DNA from: Bacillota bacterium
Lineage (GTDB): Bacteria; Bacillota; DTU025
DNA length: 17,701 nt
NCBI GenBank assembly: GCA_003456765.1
Contig: DMOT01000304.1
Coordinates: forward strand, 1 to 17,701
Direction: 5' to 3'
Position numbers and translations under genes: made by a program. Positions within the stretch are counted from its first letter, which is position 1. Each line of letters starts with the position of its first letter. Shown here piece by piece: positions 6,836-16,989 of the stretch. Under the pieces are notes generated by a model. The model was not told the origin of the DNA, did no database searches, and saw only the letters and a program-made list of their open reading frames with translations.

Positions 6836-7618
6836 CTAACTCTTTTCTGTTACTATCTTCACTCCGGCGCTTGCGCCTATCCTGCTGGCGCCTGCGGCAA
6901 CCATGGATCTGACAGTGGCGGCATCGCGAATCCCTCCCGATGCCTTGACTCCCATGCCCGATCCCACAGTCTTCCTCATCAAAGCCACATCCTCCACAGT
7001 GGCTCCGCCATGGCCGAAGCCGGTGGACGTCTTAACGAAGTCGGCACCTGCACGTTTGGCGATGAGGCATGCCCGAATCTTCTCCTCATCAGCGAGCAAG
7101 CCCGTCTCGATTATCACCTTTACAAGGGCTTGACCTGCAGCCGCATCTACTACCGACTCAATGTCCCGCAAGACGTATTCGAACTCGCCTGACTTCAAAG
7201 CGCCGATGTTCATTACCATGTCAACCTCTGACGCTCCATTTGCGATAGCGTCCCTCACCTCAAACGCCTTTGCCATAGCTGTGGTCGATCCCAGCGGGAA
7301 TCCGATGACCGTGCATACGGCAACACCGCTCCCTTCCAGGAGCTCATGTGCGAGCTTGCAGTAGCCTGGATTCACGCACACCGAGGCGAAACCATATGTA
7401 ACCGCTTCTTTGCACAGCTCTTCGATTTGGCTCCAGGTTGCATCGGGTTTCAGCAATGTGTGGTCGATAATAGAAGCCAGCTCAGTATCGACACCTTCGG
7501 GACGGCATTCCACTGCCTCCGACCTGATGGCCTTAGCACACCGTCTGTTGCAGTTAGAGCCTTCCCGCGTGCAGCCCACTTCGCCAGAGACCTTCTTGAT
7601 AAGTTCGTCAATACCCAT
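6836..7618 (-). CDS. deoC: Deoxyribose-phosphate aldolase
   Basis: 260 residues. It cleaves 2-deoxyribose 5-phosphate to glyceraldehyde 3-phosphate and acetaldehyde in deoxynucleoside catabolism. The class I aldolase residues are all visible: Asp133 in SEVDMV, Lys196 in FVKTSTGFG (Schiff base) and Lys225 in [10 protein letters not shown] (proton relay). The ATG at 7618 is chosen because GGGGGT lies 6 nt upstream; an earlier in-frame ATG lacks a site. The enzyme core starts near residue 44. The preceding segment is unusual, with Cys16, Cys23, Cys27 and Cys38 (C-x6-C-x3-C-x10-C), which could bind a metal or be redox-active. It is convergent with lplA and divergent from the ROK gene. No other nucleoside gene adjoins it. 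Confidence 0.95.
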   Translation of the reverse strand: MGIDELIKKVSGEVGCTREGSNCNRRCAKAIRSEAVECRPEGVDTELASIIDHTLLKPDATWSQIEELCKEAVTYGFASVCVNPGYCKLAHELLEGSGVAVCTVIGFPLGSTTAMAKAFEVRDAIANGASEVDMVMNIGALKSGEFEYVLRDIESVVDAAAGQALVKVIIETGLLADEEKIRACLIAKRAGADFVKTSTGFGHGGATVEDVALMRKTVGSGMGVKASGGIRDAATVRSMVAAGASRIGASAGVKIVTEKS

Positions 7619-8012
7619 ATTCGCACCCCCGTGAGCAATTGCTCCTGTCACTTGCCTGCCTATCATCTATTCTCGTCCCATCTCCACTTCCCTGCGTCGC
7701 CATTGCCGACAGATTCTCGGCGTGCGCATCTTGAGGCCCCAAATCCTTGCTCGCTCGCACGCACGCCGAAGTTATTTGGGGTATAATAACCTGGCAGTAT
7801 CTTTGCCTCCTAAACGAAGTTTGAAGGATTTTTCCCAGACATGAGGAATACCAGATCGCTCGGTGATTTGCTCAAAGCCCCGCCCTGGCAGCCCTGCCTT
7901 CTCCAGTGCTTGAGATTCATAGAGCAGAAACTTGATTCCTCTCGCTATCATTCTCTGGCCTGTAAAGGTTGGGCGTAATTCCGAGCCGTCAGGCAAAGGG
8001 GGACAACTGACC
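7619..8012. other. Divergent intergenic region between deoC and the ROK regulator
   Basis: 394 bp without a strongly supported gene. It contains a TATAAT box inside an inverted repeat (7771-7790) and the ROK ribosome site AAAGGGGG (about 7995-8002). A 59-codon minus-strand frame at 7772-7951 has a protein-like translation, but it lacks a good ribosome site and its third-position GC appears lower than that of the neighbouring genes, so I do not call it a gene. Confidence 0.5.
7771..7790 (+). promoter_or_regulatory. TATAAT box inside an inverted repeat; candidate ROK operator
   Basis: GTTATT (7771-7776) and AATAAC (7785-7790) are perfect reverse complements around 8 bp. The right arm overlaps a perfect -10 hexamer TATAAT (7782-7787). 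No TTGACA-like -35 stands 16-18 bp upstream. AT-rich TTATT...AATAA dyads are typical of NagC/Mlc/XylR-type ROK operators, so autorepression of the gene starting at 8013 is plausible. The implied leader would be about 220 nt. Confidence 0.4.
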
Positions 8013-9290
8013 ATGGGGAACTCTGGCCATAATTCGTATTTCAACGGCGTCAAAGCCAGCGACACGCGGATACTGAAAAGCATCAACATTCTTGCAGTCC
8101 TCAAAGTCCTGAGGGAAGTTGAATCAGTCTCTCGCGCCGATATCGCGCGAATCACTGAGCTTACCCCGGCTACGGTGTCGAGCATAGTCTCGCTTCTCAT
8201 GAAGTCGGGAATAGCAAGGGAGACAGGGTACGGCGAGTCGACCGGGGGCCGCCCCCCTCTTATGATAGAGTTCAACCCTCAAGCATTCTACTTGGCAGGC
8301 GTGGACCTCGGCGTCAGCAAGATCATTGCAGTCGTTACCGACCTGGAAGGCAATGTAGTGTCCGACACTCGCCAGGAGCTCGATGTCCATCTGGGCGTGG
8401 AATCGATCTTGTCAAGCCTCTTTGACGTAACGCACAGAACACTCGCGAAGGCGGCCGATGTGCGCGATAAAATTGCCGGACTGGGGCTCTCTGTGCCAGG
8501 CCTCATAGATGCAGGCAGGGGAGTCTCCGTATTCGCGCCAAACATTCCCGGCTGGAGCGACATTCCTATCGCCGGAGCCTTCGAAGACGAGTTCGCCTAC
8601 CCTTGCTGGGTGGAGAATGATGCGCGGGCAATGGCCATAGGAGAGGCCATGTTCGGGGCAGGCCGCGGATACGACAATATCCTGTGTGTCAACGTTGGAA
8701 GGGGCATAGGCGCCGGCGTAATCATAAACGGCGAGGTCTATCGGGGCAAACAGGGCGGCGCGGGCGAGCTGGGCCATATGACCATAGACCCCAACGGGCC
8801 GGTCTGCCCTTGCGGCAACCAGGGCTGCCTTGAGGCAATGGCCGCGGGCCCCGCCATTGCGGCAGCCGCCATCAGGGCAGTTTCAACAGGATCGAGTACC
8901 CTAATCCGCGATCTTGTGGACGGCAAGATCGAGGCCATAACCGCGGAACTGGTGTCCGAAGCGGCTTCAAAAGGCGATCTGCTGGCACAGAGGCTGATTA
9001 TCGAGGCAGGCCGTTACCTCGGGATCGGAATAGCTAATGCCGTCAACATGCTCAGCCCAGACGTAGTCATCATCGGAGGGGGCGTGTCGCGCGCGGGCGA
9101 CATTCTCTTCAACGAGGTCAGGGCGACTGTAGAGGAGAGGGCATTCACTGCCATGGTGAACCTTCCCCCAATAGTCCCCTCGGCCCAGGGCGAGGAAGCG
9201 AGCTCAGTGGGCGCGGCTGCGCTTGTGCTCGAGGAGATGCTGGCTGTCGGAAACATCTCGCATACCATCGGCGGCCAGGAAGCGCAATAA
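8013..9290 (+). CDS. ROK-family transcriptional repressor
   Basis: 425 residues. Residues about 16-86 form a winged helix-turn-helix (SRADIARITELTPATVSSIV then GRPP), followed by a sugar-kinase-like ROK domain: VDLGVSK at 97-103, ENDARAMAIGE around 201-211, GELGHMTI with His255, and the zinc site CPCGNQGC (Cys265, Cys267, Cys272). The N-terminal wHTH marks it as a XylR/NagC-type repressor that releases DNA on binding a sugar, not a glucokinase. The ATG at 8013 has AAAGGGGG about 10 nt upstream; an upstream in-frame extension is not plausible. It is convergent with the GH63/galK/LacZ gene set, so galactoside-responsive control of that set is a reasonable inference. The inducer is unknown. Confidence 0.95.
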   Translation: MGNSGHNSYFNGVKASDTRILKSINILAVLKVLREVESVSRADIARITELTPATVSSIVSLLMKSGIARETGYGESTGGRPPLMIEFNPQAFYLAGVDLGVSKIIAVVTDLEGNVVSDTRQELDVHLGVESILSSLFDVTHRTLAKAADVRDKIAGLGLSVPGLIDAGRGVSVFAPNIPGWSDIPIAGAFEDEFAYPCWVENDARAMAIGEAMFGAGRGYDNILCVNVGRGIGAGVIINGEVYRGKQGGAGELGHMTIDPNGPVCPCGNQGCLEAMAAGPAIAAAAIRAVSTGSSTLIRDLVDGKIEAITAELVSEAASKGDLLAQRLIIEAGRYLGIGIANAVNMLSPDVVIIGGGVSRAGDILFNEVRATVEERAFTAMVNLPPIVPSAQGEEASSVGAAALVLEEMLAVGNISHTIGGQEAQ

Positions 9291-9309
9291 CCAGAACAAG
9301 TCGGAGGTC

Positions 9310-9341
9310 GGAGGTCTCATGCCTCCTGCCTGTGTGCAGGC
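9310..9341. other. Two adjacent small hairpins in the ROK-GH63 convergent gap
   Basis: GGAGG/CCTCC (9310-9314 with 9322-9326), then GCCTG-TGTG-CAGGC (9328-9341). They lie in the 177-bp region between stops and may help end transcription from either side. No T-run is present, so they are weak as intrinsic terminators. Confidence 0.3.
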
Positions 9342-9467
9342 CCCCGAAACTCAGTTATATTGAGGGCCGATTGCAGCAGGCCGCCTCGCACCGCGAAACC
9401 CTTCGTCCTCCGGCGCGAAGCGGCCCATCTTTGCCGTCGTGTTAGCTATGGAAAGAGTGCCCCAACC

Positions 9468-11651
<2,184 letters not shown>

Positions 11652-11710
11652 TCATCCTGTCATCTGAACGATCTTCTGCCCACCACTCAACGTCCTGGTC
11701 CTCATGCCTT

Positions 11711-11722
11711 CCCAGTACTGGG
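11711..11722. promoter_or_regulatory. 12-bp perfect palindrome between galK and the GH63 gene
   Basis: CCCAGTACTGGG is self-complementary and sits in the 115-bp gap upstream of the GH63 gene. It could be an operator half of a regulator or an intercistronic RNA hairpin. No other evidence. Confidence 0.3.
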
Positions 11723-11751
11723 GGACTCGGCTTGCTGACGCCCCTTCAGCC

Positions 11752-13050
11752 TCACACACCGCCTCCAGCCAAAGCTTGCACCATGTAGGGGGCAACCTCC
11801 GCAATGGAAGCGCCGTCAGCGGGCTCCACGACAAAAGCCTGCGTACATCGGGACGTTGACTCTAGGCAAGACGGCCCGAGCCCGGAGGCCCTGGCCAATT
11901 CGTTGGTCAATGATTCAACTGCCTGGCGCTTGACCAGGTTTACGGTACAACCCCCGAACCCGGCACCCGTCATTCGGGCGCCCAGCACTCCCGGAACTGA
12001 TCTGGCCACATCTACCGCACGGTCCAGCTCCGGGCAGCTCACCTCAAAAAGAGTACGCAGGCTAGCGTGAGACTCATACATCAGCTGGCCGAATGTGACA
12101 AGATCCGCTTCCCGCAGGGCTTTTACCGCCCTGAGCACCCTCTCGTTTTCTCCTATTACATGTTCGCATCTCCTGGCCATAGTCGGAGGAAGCAGGTCTC
12201 TCACCGCCTCCAAATCGGCAGGGCCCACGTCCCGGAGCGCCTGGGTGTCAGGCCGATTCAGCACGTCAACGATCATCTCAGCGCCCTTCTCCAGCTCAGC
12301 CCTGCGGAGGTTGTAGCCTGACTCCACAAGCTCACGCCTGATGCCGGTATCATATACAACCAGCGCAACATCGCTCTCGTGTTCCATGACGGGAACGAGC
12401 TGGCACTCAAGGTTTCGGCAGTCGAGAAATACGGCATGGGACCTTCTCCCCATTATTGAAGCCATCTGGTCCATGACCCCGCACGCAACCCCGACAAAGG
12501 AATTCTCCGCCCGCCGGCAGGCGAGGGCGATTTCTCTGCGCACGTCTGCACATTCAGGCCCGAGTTGCCGAGGGGATACGCCCGATGCTGCGAGAAGAGC
12601 GAAGGCCGACGCCACTTCCAATGCAGCCGAAGAGCTTAACCCGCTCTCCATTGGTATGTCCCCGACAATCACTCCGTCAAGCCCTGCGGGGGAGTCGACC
12701 CCAAAGCTCCGGTAGATGCCCTGGTCGCTCAGGGCTTGAGCAACCCCCCTGAAGTAGTTGCTCCATGGACTGGCATCATCAGGCGCTATGTCGGCAAGGC
12801 TCAATTCTGATCGCTGACCGTAATTGCTGGAGTAGAGCCTCACCCTCGAATCAGGCCTTGGGCGAAATGCAATGACTATGTCGCAGTCGATCGCTACTGG
12901 AAGAACGAACCCTTCAGAATAGTCAGTATGCTCTCCAATAAGATTGACTCGGCCCGGTGCGCGAGCTATCCATAGCCCGTCTTCGAATCCAACATCAGCA
13001 AATACCCTTGCAAATACCGAAACAGCATGTTCAACTGGAACGGCCACCAC
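11752..13050 (-). CDS. galK: Galactokinase
   Basis: 432 residues from the GTG at 13050. The enzyme phosphorylates D-galactose to galactose 1-phosphate with ATP, first step of the Leloir pathway. GHMP-kinase motifs: GRVNLIGEHTDY (33-44), the galactokinase signature; GLSSSAALE (137-145), the ATP loop; CGVMDQ with Asp194 in the catalytic-base position; and MTGAGFGGC (360-368). GGGAGG lies 6 nt before the chosen GTG (a second GTG follows directly). The frame is open further upstream from 13116, but that cysteine-rich extension has no family counterpart. It sits between the gcvPB-like gene (104-bp gap) and the GH63 gene (115-bp gap). No galT or galE is in the window. Confidence 0.95.
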   Translation of the reverse strand: MVAVPVEHAVSVFARVFADVGFEDGLWIARAPGRVNLIGEHTDYSEGFVLPVAIDCDIVIAFRPRPDSRVRLYSSNYGQRSELSLADIAPDDASPWSNYFRGVAQALSDQGIYRSFGVDSPAGLDGVIVGDIPMESGLSSSAALEVASAFALLAASGVSPRQLGPECADVRREIALACRRAENSFVGVACGVMDQMASIMGRRSHAVFLDCRNLECQLVPVMEHESDVALVVYDTGIRRELVESGYNLRRAELEKGAEMIVDVLNRPDTQALRDVGPADLEAVRDLLPPTMARRCEHVIGENERVLRAVKALREADLVTFGQLMYESHASLRTLFEVSCPELDRAVDVARSVPGVLGARMTGAGFGGCTVNLVKRQAVESLTNELARASGLGPSCLESTSRCTQAFVVEPADGASIAEVAPYMVQALAGGGV

Positions 13051-13113
13051 AGATCGCCTCCCATCTCCGCATCCTTGCCAGCAAGTTCCACTGCACTCAT
13101 CGCCGGAACAATG

Positions 13114-13130
13114 CAATCAGGTCTTGATTG
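13114..13130. promoter_or_regulatory. 17-bp inverted repeat upstream of galK
   Basis: CAATCA (13114-13119) and TGATTG (13125-13130) flank five bases, in the 104-bp gap between the gcvPB-like gene and galK. The 6-N5-6 dyad could be a regulator site or a short hairpin. Weak. Confidence 0.25.
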
Positions 13131-13154
13131 AACCTGCCTCTGCGGCCTACCTGT

Positions 13155-14720
13155 TCACTGCCTACCCCCAGATCCGGGCGCCCCATGCTTCTTCAAGTAA
13201 GCTCTCCACGTGACAGCCCATTTGCCGGGCTCATCAAACCAGTCTTCATTGATCCGATGGACTACACTCCTGTGAGGAGCGGATTTCACAAGATCCGGGG
13301 AATCATAAGCTTCCCGGGCCACCCTGGCAAGCCCCGCTACATACTCATCCAGCTCGTCCCTGGAATATGACTCCGTAGGTTCTATGGTAAAGGGCTGCGG
13401 GACAATAAACGGGTGATGGCTTTGCCACAGGTGGAATCCGTAATCCGACATTCGCCTGGCAATATCCTCAGTGGTGACGCCGGTGTCGTGGTAGAGCTCT
13501 TCCCAGCTGTACCTGACCTGCTCAATCCTATGTCTTCCCTCAGCATAGGGGGCTGTTGCACCTCTGATCTGACTGACCTTCGCAAGCACGTAGTTATTGT
13601 TCAGCACCGCCAGGCGGGCACATTCTCTGAGGCCCTCAGCACCCAAACTCATGATCCATGCATAAGCCCTGAGAATCGCCGGAAATACACCGTGGAACGA
13701 GCGTATTTTCCCTATAGTGTTAGGCAGATCGTAGTTGAGATAATAATCGCCATTTACGTCTCTCTCCACAACCGGCACAGGCAGGAAGGCTGCAAGCTCC
13801 TCTGTAGCCCCCAGGGCGCCGCATGCGGGCCCGCCGCACCCATGAGGCGACGAGAAGGTCTTGTGGAGGTTGAAATAGCACATGTCGAAGCCGGCCTCAG
13901 ACGCCCTTGTGATGCCCAGCAATCCGTTGGCGTTGGCCTGGTCATATCCGCAAAGCCCTCCCACTGAATGGACTATCTCAGTAAACCTGGCTATCTGCGA
14001 GTTGAAGATCCCCGTATCTTCCGGGTTGGTAATGATCAGGCCGGCCGTGCGTTCCGAAACCGACTTGCGAAGCTGGTCAATGTCGGGAAGCCCCTCTTCA
14101 TTCTGATGGATCGTGACGACTTTGAAGCCTTTGACTGCGGCCACAGCCGCATCTGACGGATGGGAGAAGATAGTCGTTATTATCTCATCCCGCTGATCTC
14201 CTTCACCGCTCTGTTCATGGAAAGCCCGGATTATGGAGGCCATGGCCAGGGCGGCCGCCGAGCCGCCGCCGGGCTGAAGGCTGAACCTGTCGAGCCCGGA
14301 TATCTCTCTGAGGAACAGGTCGAGAGAGTGGATTATCTCCAGAGCACCCTGGACGGTTTGCTCATCCTGAAGCGGGTGGATGCACACGCTCTTTGGAGAA
14401 CGGGCAAATTCCTCGTTGACTTTGGGGCTGTATTTCATGGTGCACGTTCCCTGCCCTACGTCTACATTGAAGTCCGCGCCCAGCGTGGCCTGGGAAAGGC
14501 GGAGATAATGCTTGAGAACACGCATCTGGGAGATTTCGGGCAGAGCCGGAGGCTCCCGCCGTATCATCTTCTCGGGCAGTACCGATACTCCGTCGCCTAC
14601 CCTCTCCTCGATCGCCTTCTCGGCCTCGGGAACCAGGATTCCCCTCTCCCCCGGCTGCGATAGCTCGAAAATGACTGGCTCCTCCCATCTGGCCTGGTGG
14701 AAATTGCGCACTTTCGCCAC
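13155..14720 (-). CDS. Divergent GcvPB-like PLP protein (glycine decarboxylase subunit 2 homologue)
   Basis: 521 residues. The GTG at 14720 comes 1 nt after the stop of the upstream subunit gene, with GGGAGG 9 nt before it inside that gene, so the two are translationally coupled. The fold is clearly that of GcvPB: RNFHQARWEEPVIFELS at the start, CTMKYSPK (93-100), IHPLQ, TVQGALE, IEPTES, and the PLP lysine Lys287 in NLHKTF with Asp260 (GYDQAN). Several loops differ from genuine GcvPB: QPAAGAHGE is QPGGGSAAA, SAHGTNPAS is FSHPSDAAV, DGAN is DQAN, PHGGGGPG is PHGCGGPA, and the HEFVLS segment is absent. It also has a longer C-terminal tail. Canonical GcvPB with GcvPA decarboxylates glycine and loads lipoyl-GcvH. 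Here that activity is doubtful, and another amine or amino-acid substrate is possible. Confidence 0.85.
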   Translation of the reverse strand: MAKVRNFHQARWEEPVIFELSQPGERGILVPEAEKAIEERVGDGVSVLPEKMIRREPPALPEISQMRVLKHYLRLSQATLGADFNVDVGQGTCTMKYSPKVNEEFARSPKSVCIHPLQDEQTVQGALEIIHSLDLFLREISGLDRFSLQPGGGSAAALAMASIIRAFHEQSGEGDQRDEIITTIFSHPSDAAVAAVKGFKVVTIHQNEEGLPDIDQLRKSVSERTAGLIITNPEDTGIFNSQIARFTEIVHSVGGLCGYDQANANGLLGITRASEAGFDMCYFNLHKTFSSPHGCGGPACGALGATEELAAFLPVPVVERDVNGDYYLNYDLPNTIGKIRSFHGVFPAILRAYAWIMSLGAEGLRECARLAVLNNNYVLAKVSQIRGATAPYAEGRHRIEQVRYSWEELYHDTGVTTEDIARRMSDYGFHLWQSHHPFIVPQPFTIEPTESYSRDELDEYVAGLARVAREAYDSPDLVKSAPHRSVVHRINEDWFDEPGKWAVTWRAYLKKHGAPGSGGRQ

Positions 14721-14721
14721 C

Positions 14722-16122
14722 CTACTTCGCCTCCCTCGAGATGCATTCACAAAGCGCATCAGCGAGTACATCGATCTCGTCTTTACTGTGCATCTCCGTT
14801 ATGCAGTAAAGCGCCGATTGCCCCAGCTCAGGGAAGCAACGCGAGAGATCGTGCCCTCCGAAGATCCCGCGGCCAAGAAGGAACTTGTTCATTTCCTCGA
14901 CTGTCAGGCCGGTCCGCGTGAAATCGACGACAAACTCCTTGAAGTGCGGGGCGTCGAACTTGGGCGCAGTCACGCCCGGAAGCTCCGACAGGCGCTCCAT
15001 GGCATACTGGGACCTCTGCATGATCGTTCTGCCAAGATCCTGCATCCCCCGGGGCCCCATTAGAGCCAGGTAGACACCTGCCGTGATTCCCCACAGGGCC
15101 GAATGCGTCCCGACGAACTCCTTGCCTTCTTCTCTCTGCGCAAAGGATGTGCGGGAGTAAGCCACGTCGCCAAAGCCCCACTCACCCTCTACACACGTCC
15201 TTGCGATCCCGAAGAGCCGTGACGGATATTCCATGACGAACCTCTCCTCATCACGAGTCCCGACGAAGCCCGCAAGGCCGCCTCCGAAGTGCATATGGAT
15301 TCCAAGGCCCTGGATGTCGCCACACACGATGTCACATCCATAATGGCTCGGCGGGGCGATGACCCCCAGTGAGACCGGATCCACCCCCACTACACTCAGA
15401 GCTCCCGCCTTGTGGGCAATCTCCGCAATCCCGTCGCCCTCAGTCTCCACTGGCCCGAGGTAAGACGGGTTCTCGAAATAGACGGCGGCTGTTTTTGCCG
15501 ATATCTTGCTTGCCAGGTCATCCAGGTCCATCATCCCGGTGCAACTGCAATGGGCCACTGGCACGATGGCCAGCTGCGGTGTACAATAATTCTCCATTAC
15601 CCAGCGACGGTCAGGGCTTACTGCATCGGAAACCAGCACTTCTTCGCGCCCTGTAATGCGGGCCGCCATCCTCAGTGATGTGGCCGCGGCCTGGGCCCAA
15701 TCGTAAGTAGGCACATTGACCACATCTACATCGAGGAGCTCTGCCATTAGGCTCTGGTATTCAAACAGAGCCTGAAACCGGCCATGGTCTGCATATGGTT
15801 CACCTGCGTAGGCAGTGAGAAACTCGGACCGCTGGTTGATCTCGTCACATATCGCAGGCACATAGTGCCTTGCGCAGCCTCCTCCCAGGAAGCTGATGTT
15901 CTCCTCACAGGTGCAGTTCTTCGACAGTATGCTGTTGACATGGCGACGCAGGTCCGGCTCGGCCGGCAACGGATCAGGCAGATTCATGTCTCCACGGAAT
16001 CTGAGTTCCTGCGGAATATCCTCGTAGAGCTCATCAACATCGCTGATGCCTATAGTCTCGCACATGCTCCTCTTGACGTCAGGCACTGAGTTGGGCAAGT
16101 ATGGATGAACTTTGCCACGCAT
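14722..16122 (-). CDS. Divergent GcvPA-like protein (glycine decarboxylase subunit 1 homologue)
   Basis: 466 residues, slightly longer than typical GcvPA (about 450). The family start HPYLPNSVPDVKRSM, ETIGISDVDELYEDIPQELR, ISFLGG, FEYQSLMAEL, DPVSLGVIAPP and the C-terminal FKEFVVDF and FPELG segments are clear. Conserved active-site-facing loops are altered: YTPYQPEISQG of GcvPA is YAGEPYADHG (105-114); SMYDGATA is PTYDWAQA; and the REQHIRR...SNICTNQAL region reads differently, ending VGTHSALW (337-344). The ATG at 16122 has GGAG 10 nt upstream; a TTG one codon earlier would also fit. It forms a pair with the next gene and follows the SDR gene by 31 bp. It is probably part of an alpha2beta2 PLP enzyme whose reaction may not be glycine cleavage. 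Confidence 0.85.
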   Translation of the reverse strand: MRGKVHPYLPNSVPDVKRSMCETIGISDVDELYEDIPQELRFRGDMNLPDPLPAEPDLRRHVNSILSKNCTCEENISFLGGGCARHYVPAICDEINQRSEFLTAYAGEPYADHGRFQALFEYQSLMAELLDVDVVNVPTYDWAQAAATSLRMAARITGREEVLVSDAVSPDRRWVMENYCTPQLAIVPVAHCSCTGMMDLDDLASKISAKTAAVYFENPSYLGPVETEGDGIAEIAHKAGALSVVGVDPVSLGVIAPPSHYGCDIVCGDIQGLGIHMHFGGGLAGFVGTRDEERFVMEYPSRLFGIARTCVEGEWGFGDVAYSRTSFAQREEGKEFVGTHSALWGITAGVYLALMGPRGMQDLGRTIMQRSQYAMERLSELPGVTAPKFDAPHFKEFVVDFTRTGLTVEEMNKFLLGRGIFGGHDLSRCFPELGQSALYCITEMHSKDEIDVLADALCECISREAK

Positions 16123-16153
16123 CAAGTCAACACTCCTTTCCCCGGAAATCCCG

Positions 16154-16939
16154 CTACGCCAATCCGCCCCCATCTACCACCAGGGCCGCCCCTGTGACCC
16201 ATGAAGACATGTCTGATGCAAAGAAGAGCGCCGCATTTGCTATATCCTCTGGTCGCCCGACTCTCTTTATGGGCCTTGCAGCAGCTTCGCGCATGAACTC
16301 ATCCATGTCGGCCCCTAGCTGGACAGCTTCGCTCCTCAAAAGCTCGGTATCGGTATCTCCCGGGCATATGCAGTTGACCCTTATGCCCTCAGGTCCATGA
16401 TCGATTGCCATGGCCCGAGTGAGATTGGCCACACCGCCCTTGGACGCGCAGTAGGCGACGGCATCCGGCCCTCCTTTGAGAGACCAGCCGGAGCCTATGT
16501 TGATTATCGACCCGCCACCGTCCTTACGCATGTAGGGGATGATGTGCTTCGATACCAGATACACGCCTTTCAGATTGACATCGATCACTAGATCCCAATC
16601 ATCTTCAGTAAGGTCGACAACATTCTTGCGCCTGACTACGCCAGCATTGTTCACCAGTATGTCGATCCGTCCCCAGTCGCCGTACACCGCCGATGAGACA
16701 CGTTCACAGTCACGAGCATTTGTGACATCGCACTTGTAAAACAAAGACGCTCCGGAGATCTCCCTCAGCTCGGCAGCTGTTGCCTCCCCCCGAACCTCAT
16801 CTATGTCCAGCAGGGCCACGAATGCTCCCGCCTCGGCCAGGCGACGCGCTATGCCTTGTCCTATTCCAGAAGCAGCCCCGGTCACCGCTGCAACCTTTCC
16901 AGTTAGATCCAAAAGTCTGCAAATCTCCTGATTTGCCAT
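16154..16939 (-). CDS. Short-chain dehydrogenase/reductase (SDR)
   Basis: 261 residues, classical SDR. Rossmann motif TGAASGIG (20-27), an acidic LLDID after strand 2 (Asp45) that suggests NAD(H) preference, NNAG (97-100), and the catalytic set Asn122, Ser150, Tyr163 and Lys167 (YCASK); the C-terminal VTGAALVVDGG is typical. It oxidises or reduces an alcohol/carbonyl, most likely a sugar or sugar acid given its operon, but the substrate cannot be read from sequence. The ATG at 16939 has AGGAGGT 6 nt upstream. It lies 50 bp after the LacZ gene and 31 bp before the GcvPA-like gene, so it is well placed to make or use the substrate of the PLP pair. Confidence 0.93.
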   Translation of the reverse strand: MANQEICRLLDLTGKVAAVTGAASGIGQGIARRLAEAGAFVALLDIDEVRGEATAAELREISGASLFYKCDVTNARDCERVSSAVYGDWGRIDILVNNAGVVRRKNVVDLTEDDWDLVIDVNLKGVYLVSKHIIPYMRKDGGGSIINIGSGWSLKGGPDAVAYCASKGGVANLTRAMAIDHGPEGIRVNCICPGDTDTELLRSEAVQLGADMDEFMREAAARPIKRVGRPEDIANAALFFASDMSSWVTGAALVVDGGGLA

Positions 16940-16989
16940 TTGCCCACCTCCTGACCTCTTTGTCCTGGTCTTGATATTCCCACGCGAGC

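Noticed and set aside
13051..13116. Cysteine-rich N-terminal extension of galactokinase
   Set aside because: The GTG at 13050 has GGGAGG at 6 nt and gives a family-like N-terminus; the extension has no counterpart in known galactokinases.
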